From the NCBI GenBank assembly GCA_958298945.1, contig OY282605.1, positions 112,154,267 to 112,218,266 on the forward strand: 64,000 nucleotides of DNA, given 5' to 3'. Below, one piece after another: positions 25,401-34,400 of the stretch; positions within the stretch are counted from its first letter, which is position 1; the number at the start of each line of letters is the position of its first letter. The position numbers and the translations under genes are program-made. Origin of the DNA: Atherix ibis (Eukaryota; Arthropoda; Insecta; Diptera; Athericidae). The notes below the pieces were generated by a model. It saw nothing but the letters and a program-made list of their open reading frames with translations. It made no database searches and was not told the DNA's origin.

Positions 25401-28400
25401 AATTAATTACTAAACCCATTGCCGTATACAAAAATTCTATTTGAATCGACTTAAAAATTGTTTAGATCTAATTTGAAATGATAACATTGCTTAGAAATTA
25501 GGGAAAAATTATTAATTCTGAAAATGTTGTGTAAAGTAAAGTAAAATTCGATTGCGCTATGTTTTATTATTATATTCATTGGAACTAGAATCTGTTTCAA
25601 GGGAAATTCTCCAAAAATACATTCCTATTATTAAAAAGACGCACAGTAAGAGACATCAGGTAATGGTGTTGGCAAATTGCACCAATCAAGAATGAGAAAA
25701 TAAAAAATACAAAGAATTTAAAGATCTTAGATCATAGATGGGCCTCTCGTAGATTATAGAGTATAAAGCTGAGATCACACGGTCCACGCAACTGAACGAA
25801 CCGGTACAGTATATCAAACGATCTGCAATTTGCGAATGTTTTTGTATGCACGAACATAGGGAAAAAGGGTATTTCACGAACCAGTGCATGAACCTGTTCG
25901 CGCATATATCACACGGCTTGCCGTGGCTTCAAAATCGGTTGACGGATGGTGCCTAACGAAAGGTGGTACAAGAATTTTTTGTGGACCATTCTATAAAAAA
26001 AATAGTTGAAATAATAATGAAGTAACCTAAAAATCATTCATCACATAATAAGAACAATTTTAAACAAATAGTTGCACGAATTAAAATTATCCGTGAGTTT
26101 GGTTCGTTCTACAGTAGTAGGCGTTTTTATTCGTGCAAACTCCCTCTCGCTATTCGTGCAATGTCAAGTATAACGTAAAATACGACCCGCACAATTCACG
26201 AATTTGGGTTCGTGCAAAAATGCACGAAACAACCATTTTTCTAGGTTCGTGAAAAAAACTTCGGCTATCACATGATCCGAGCAGATTTTTGGGACCATTG
26301 CTCGAATAATTCGTTGATTACACGTGCCGTCTGATGTCAGCTTACGGATGGAAAATTGAATCGCCAAAAAACTCAATACAGCCTTCAAACTAACTCCAAC
26401 ACGCATACTGTTCAAAGACATCACATTCAGATAGGGTCAATTTGATATTTATTCATATTGCTAGGCGCACATTTTTAAAATTATAGTCGTATTTATTTAA
26501 ATTTATTAAATAACTACGGTGGTTGCTTTAATTTAATTAATTTCGAATTAGAAACTAAATAAAACAAATTTTTTTTTATTGTGAATTCATTCTTTGAAAA
26601 AATTTTACATTTCAAAACAGGAAACGGAACTTCTACCAAACTTGCCCATTTTTCTGATTTAATTCTAAAAATAAATCAAAAAATTAAATAGGATCATTGA
26701 ATTATGTTGATCAAATTTTGACTATGTTAAAAAATTATAAAACCTATAATCTCCCATCGGAAAGTTATCAAGCGATCGTCATTGAAATGACATTCTGTTC
26801 ACAACTAATATTTTTTTTTAGTTTTTAATGTAATTAGAGGAGTCGAACTCCAATAAATATTAATTGAATTATGGGCAATTAGGACTCCTATACAAATATA
26901 TAATTAGTTTTTATCGGCAATTCACCTGAAAAAATAAATTCTTGAATCTCTAGTTTTCGCATAACTAAACCACTTTTTAACTAAATACTTCATTTTTTGT
27001 AAAAATTCGAACATATTAAATTATTAAACTTATTATTTATATTAATATTAACTTGTTTCACCTCACGTTTTATAATAACTACACTTTAGAAACAAATTGA
27101 ACTCGCACAAAACTAATAAAAACACAATAGAAACAAATTGAACTCGCACAAAACTATTATTTACATTCAAGACGTCAAAACTACAAATTGAACAAAAAAA
27201 TTATCTTCGCCCACTAAATACGAGGTCTGTTCAAAAAGTATCGTGAATTTTGAATTTCCGCAGGTTACGTATCACGCAACTTGCGCATAACTTGCAGGTA
27301 ATATTCCTTATTGACCGTTCTACCCTGTGGCAAGAACTTATGATGCACCACTCCCCTGAATGTTCAGTTAATTTTTGACAGCTGCTTTTCTTGCACGTGT
27401 TTTGGCTCGTATTCGATTTTTGCCCATTTCAAAAAATGGATCAAAAAATCTGTTTCGGGAACAAGAAAAAGTCACAGCGGTATTATTAGTGTCTATTTGT
27501 TTTTGCCAAAAATTCGCGCGCAAGCAAAGATGCGTGAGCAGGGGCGTTATCATGATACAAAAGCCAATTTTTGTTCTTCCACAAATCCGGGCGTTTCTGG
27601 CGGATTGCTTCACGCAACTTGCGCATATTTTCTATTGAATTTGCCTATTTTTTCATATGTTGTATAGAAACAGCATGTTTATTTGTATTTTATTTATTGT
27701 TTTTTTTTTTTAAATTTTTTTTGTGTTTTTTTTTGTGTAACTAATTTACTATCAATCTTTTAAATTTATTTACTCGTATTTATGTTTAGAAGGCTTTTTT
27801 TTGGCATAATTTCTCTTTTCTATTTTTTATTTTCTTCATTTTTTTTTATTATTATTATTGATTCTTATTTAGTTTGATAAGTTCGTTACGGTGAGGACGG
27901 AGTCAAAAGAAAACAGAAAAGCCGCACTAAAAAAACTCTATGATCCATCTGATAATCCTGATAGTATAACATCTGAGGATGAGCAAATAACACCACAATT
28001 ATCGCCAACAGGTGACTCAATCAATGGTAAATCAGATAATAAACGGGAAAAATAATGCTGTGTTCATGTAAAATAATGCTGTGTTATTTTAAAATAGCTA
28101 TTGATCTTAAATATATATCAAATGGGCAACAACATCATCAAGAGCAAAAGGAACTGCTGGAGGAACAGGACCACCAACAACAAACTCAGAACGAACAACA
28201 ATTGCCAGAACAGCAGCAGCAACAACAACAACAACAACAACAAAATGATAATTCCGAAATTTCTTGGCGTTCCGATGATCCATATCCTGTACGAACACCA
28301 TCAACGATGCCATCCCAGTATAGTGTTAAACATCTTAAATGCGAACAGGTTATTTTATAATTTTTTCTTTATTCATTTTCTTTTCTTTCTGATTTATATT

Positions 28401-31400
28401 CTTATCTGTCGTCATATCTATTATCATTGTGCTTCATTTTAATTATAGAAATTTATTATTTAATATTTATACTAATTTTTATCGAATATTCAAACCCCCC
28501 ATTATATGCGTACTGATCGAATTTCATCTTTGCATGTTTACATATTGTATTTATTTGTTTTTTTTTTTTGTGTGTGCTAAATAATAGCTCGATATGAAAA
28601 AAATATTTCGAACATTTTACATATATCATAGGCACAAATTAACCTATTTAATTTGTTTAATGGTTCATTTCGATGTAAATTTTAAATTAACGCTCCTCTC
28701 AAGTGATGAAGTGTCATTGAAAACCTCACAAGTGTCATTGAAAATTCTTCAAATAAGATTTCTGAATTTTTAAAAATTTATTTTTATATAAGATTTTATA
28801 ATTTTTTTTAATTATAAATTTGATATAATAGAAAATAGTAATACTGGATAATGGTAATTAGAGGCTGAAGTGAGGGGAGGGGGGATGTGTTTATTTTATA
28901 AATTAAAATACGCAGCATAATTAGCATAAAACAATTGTATAGTTTTATTTTGATAACATATCTAACATAATTTGACATTAATTCTGAATTGTTTGATTTT
29001 AGTTTTGTATCATAAAATAATTAAAGTTTTTTTCTCTACTCTATTTATTTTGTTTTTAAAAAATATACAACAAAAGTCTAAAAGTAAAATGTTGCGGTAT
29101 TCAATTAAAAATTAGCAGTAACTGGTACGATAGCTGTCGTCTAGGGTCCATCCATAAACACGAATTAAAGTTATTGAATGATTTATGACAAAAATTCCAA
29201 AAAAAAACCCTCTGACCATAATCATAAAAAAAAGCAAAAATTTAGTAATTTTTTTTTTCAATTAATTCTTTCACATATAATAAAATTTTATTATTGTACT
29301 TTTATATCCTGTTTAGATATTTTACTGTCACGATGAAAAAAATTTTTACTTTATTTAATTTATTATTCTATTCCAGTTTTTTTTTCATTCGCTTACACAT
29401 ACTCGTAATTTGCTTTTTACATTGCGAATAATGCAGACAAAAATTTGTTAGTTACAACAATTTTTTTTTCAATTGGAATTTTTCTATTCTTACTAATAAA
29501 TGCTCACATAAATATGCATCATTATTCATAACCAAATAGGTTTTACATTTGTATTTTAACAAAAAAAATAAAATACCAGGTGTATAAGCTTAAATCCGCT
29601 GTTTTTAGTCAAAAAACAGTTTTTTTCATAGAAAGCAAAATAAATAAACAAATTTATTCAAAGTATGTGTACTTACCCTCGCTAGCTACACATTTTTCCC
29701 ATCTCTCGGGCAATTTGTGGATACCACGCCAAAAAAATTCCTTCTCTTTCGAGGCAAACCACTCATCAAGCCATTTTCGGACGTCTTCGTAAGAATCGAA
29801 GTGCTGCTCAGCGAGCGCGTGGTCCATCGACGAAAACAGGAGTGTCTCCAAGTAGTTTCGGACCATTTTTGACGTTTGCGATGGTGCGTTGTCGTGGAGG
29901 AAAATCAGCTTGTCATGTCTTTGTTGATAATCCATCCTTTTTTCACGCAGAGCACGGTGCAATTTGATCAGTTGTTGGTGGTAGTGGTGGGCATTGACAG
30001 TTTTACCAGGTTTCAACATCTCATAGTAGACGATACCCTGCTGATCCCACCAAACGCACAGCATTGTCTTGCGTCCGATGCGATTTGGTCTTGGGGAAGA
30101 CGTTGATGGTTGGCCGGGATCAACCCACGATTTCTTGCCTTTAGGATTCTCGAAATATATCCACTTTTCATTTTCTGTCACAATCCGATGCAGGAACGAC
30201 TTTCTTTTTTGTCTGGCGAGCAAGATTTCCTCATGTGTTTTGACGTCGCTCCATCTGCCTATCGTTCAATTCATGCGGCACCCATTTTCCGATCTTTTCC
30301 ATCTTCCCCATAGCACGCAGACGCATGGAAATGGCTGGTTGAGTAACACCCAATTGCTCCGCGAGCATTTTTTGCGATTGGGTATCGTCTTCGTCCAAAA
30401 GAGCCTGCAATTGATGGTACTCAACCTTCCTAGGTCGATTTTCACGCTTCTTGTCCCACAAGTCAAAATTGTCGTCTTTGAACCGACGAAATCAATCTAG
30501 GCATATTGTTTCCGATAAAGCACTGTCACCATAGGCCTCCATAAGCATTCGACGCGATTTGGCAACCGATTTCTTTAAACTGAAGCTGAAAAGCAGAGCT
30601 TCCCGCATATGCTCTTTTTCTGGCACAAAACTAGACATGATTACCAAAGGAAAAATGTATGTTGTTGTACGAAATTGCTGATAATGTGCACTGATTAATG
30701 TTGACAGATGTCAAACACATAAAACAATAGTATGGTTAGCCCATGGTAGTTTAATCCGCTCACTCACGCCATTTATGACCAAACAGCGGATTTAACCTTA
30801 TATACCTGGTATTTCCCATTTTTTTTTTAAATTTTATTTTATATTTTACATAATTATATTTATTTTGAGATGCTTTCTTTATGATATACTTTTAAAAAAA
30901 AAAAAAAAGAAATTGATTAAAATATTTACTTATTAAACCGCTTAACATAATAAACTATGTGAACTATTAATTTTAATTAGTAATTCTAAAGGGTGCATAC
31001 CTAGAATATGGATGTCAGATGAGGAAAGATCGTATAGACGTTGGCTGAATACTCAGGCAATAGCTTGTCTTATACTTTGTTTAAGTAAAGTCCCAGAATT
31101 TATTTTGCACGATTCTGAAACAAGTCAATTCCAACCTAAACTTCGACATTAATTTTTATCAAAAATCAAATTATTTAAAAATAATTATGAAAGTGTTCTT
31201 AGTCATATATTTCTTGTATCGAGATATTTAAAGGTTTGCATGTAAACAAATTAGAAAATATTATTATACTACGTAACATATTTAATTTAGAATTTTATTA
31301 GTCTTTGTTATAAATATGAAATTCTGTGTGAATTTCATACGAAATTTTTTTTTTCGACATTGAATTGACTTAGACCATTTTTAAAATTAACTGAATGATC

Positions 31401-34400
31401 TATAAATGACTTAGAAACAAGAATATTCATAAAATAATGAATTTACATTTTTATCATTACGAGTTTTGAAACTTTTGAATGTTCAAAGGTAGGCTAATAA
31501 TAAGCACATAATATTTTTATGTTTTTCCTCCGTTACTGGTCTATTGCTGGCGTATAATTGAAGTAAGTTAATATTTCCGTATATTTTTGGTATTCCTCTT
31601 TTAGATGAAATATCCAAAACGTAGAATTCAGAATCATCTAAAAAACTTTAATAGAACATCTAACAAGGAACATTTTGCAAGAATCTCATCCATTGAATTT
31701 TCAGCAAAGCTCTTCTTGCCGCTGACTCTGCCGGTGATTTCGTTGAATTAAAATCGGGCTGGGACATGGATTTGTTTTACCGCAAATAGATTTTTCTTCT
31801 ACACTGTTTTATCAATTTATAATAATGCTCAGGGTTGTATAAGTAATTTTTCTTTCCTTTTTCATTTACATCAACACAAAGTCATGGTCATTTGGTAAAA
31901 AAGTATGACGAGATACAGAAAAATGTGGTTTATTTTATCAAAATTATTATTTGAAGACTAAGAAATGTTACGATTTTGTCCTCACGAAGCACCACTGTTT
32001 TTTTTGGAGTTCTTATATCCTCTGTATTCATTAAAATGCATGACGCATACTACCTGTGCACCTACTGATGCTGTCATCATCATGAAAATTATGGAAACCC
32101 ATGCTGTATTCATACATGTTCCGCTTATAATAAGCTTTTGGATGCGGAAGTGCTTTTTTTGTAAATCAAATGAGAATCCATTATATTCCTCGGGATTCTT
32201 TCTTGTTTTTTTGCTGGCTTTCTTCGAGACATTTTCTGGTTTGTTTGGCACTTTGCAAATGTAAATCCACTCACTTTTTTGTAATACTATTTTATGTAAA
32301 TGTTGGTCACGACTACGGTTTAAGTGATCCATGCGAAATGTCCAATTTTAAACCACTATTTCGAGCATCTCGGCTGGTGTCTCGCTAATAACACGTGTAA
32401 TGTTGTTTCCCAAGGCTGCAAGTGACGCTGGTTTATCGGCATAGACGAGTGACTTCATATAAAAAATAGTCTAGAGGTGTCAAATCGCACGATCTAGGTG
32501 GCCAACTCACCGGTCCGAAACGTGAGATAAATTGCTCACAGAACTCATCTCTTAATATGTGCATTGTTTCACGTGCAGTGTGGCATGTAGCGCCGTCATG
32601 CTGAAACCACATGTCGATCAGATGCAGTTCTTGCTTTTTGTTTTATCTGGGGCGACAATTTTGCTTATTCACATACCAATTAGCTTTTGGTAAAAAACGG
32701 ATTTTCCTCAAGTTGTTCCAAAAATTTGACACTTTGGCATGTCATACGGCTTCAGTTCTTGCAGGAGCTGTATTTTATACACTCTCATACCAAGACCGTT
32801 GCGTAAAATTTTCCACATAATTAAGTAAATCTAAATTGCTATGGGCGGCGACGGATGGACAAATATTGATCTTCACCAATACTGGACGCTACGGCAGCAA
32901 TATTTTCCTCTGTACGTAACATACTCTACGCACACGGGTTGGTGGTTTCGGTAAGCATTGGTCGAGTGTAAGTCTTTCCGTGATGAAATGGCAATGCTAA
33001 TCTTAGATTATAGAAGATATAACCTTTCACAAAACTTGCAAAATAACCTTCGTATTCTAAAATAGAAACTTGGAAATGTATTAATTTATACTGACTTGTT
33101 CGTAAACTATTTAAAATTTAATAAAATTCACGCCGCAATAAGTATCTAAATGTCAATATTAAACATAACAAAAGTATGCAAGCATTTCGGTAAAATACCA
33201 CTTCATGGAGAATGGCGTGTTTTAAAACTCTCCGAAAGTCTACAAATTTAGGGGCTAGATATTTGATTGATATTTTCACAAAATAACTAATAAACCTAAA
33301 ATATAATTGCATTTAATACCAGAAGAATTGGAAAAAAATAAACATTGCCTGTCGTTGTGTTTAAATTGTATTTTTTCTGTGGAATAAGTGTGTTAAATTG
33401 GATATTAATTATGCAAATTGCGTGTACATGACCGAAAATCTGACGGACGGTCCTATCCAGGTATTCTTTAATCTAAGGCGGAGCACTATTGACTTTGACA
33501 CACGTCACCGGTCACGCGCGGTCTGTCAAAAATAAAAACATAATAAATGATAAACTCATTTTTTCATATTTGTGACATAGAAATAGTTATAGGCCAAAAT
33601 AATACAGGGTTGTAATTTGATTGTTTCGATGGCCGTATGCGCTGTGGAACCATTCTGTTGAAACAAGATGTTCAGCAACACATTTAATTAAGGCGTTAAA
33701 AAGCTTTCAATCATGTGACTGTATCATTATTCCCCGCGTACCTGAGCTGCCTTAGCGGTGCTTAGGGATTTACAAAGTTCCTTATCGTAGCCCAATGAGC
33801 GGAGTAAAAATCGAAGTACTCTTAAAACAAAAATTGGTACCACGGGAATCGGTAAAACATACTGTGCCTGACAATGGTGAGGCGCCTTAAGCAGCAACGT
33901 GGTGGCTGTGGTTAATAACCGTATCGCAGGTACGATCTCTGAATCGCTGGTGGGAGATACTGGTAACTATCTTTGGCGCTGACACTGCTTTTGACAGTAG
34001 AGGTTTAGATCGGCCTCGCCACAAACAGTTGGAGTAATCAACTTGTAACTGGTTATTGACTGTAAACTGCCAGTAATGGTGGTGCGTTGATTGAGCGTAG
34101 CTCAATCCCTATAATCGTAGGCGACTCGAAGTTTTATGTTTAACGTAAGATAAGTCACGTTAAATAACATAATACTACTGTATCATTATTCAACAACAGT
34201 AACATTTATCAATTTACATTTAAAAAAAAGACTCCTCGTAATCTAACAGCACATCACACTGTTACGTTTTGAGGTGATTCGTACATAATCTATCGATTTT
34301 CATTTGATTATATAAAAATAATCGCTTATAAAAGTTTGTTCATGAAAATCACGATTATCATTAATAATATTGATTTAAAGAATAAAAATACCATGTGGCA

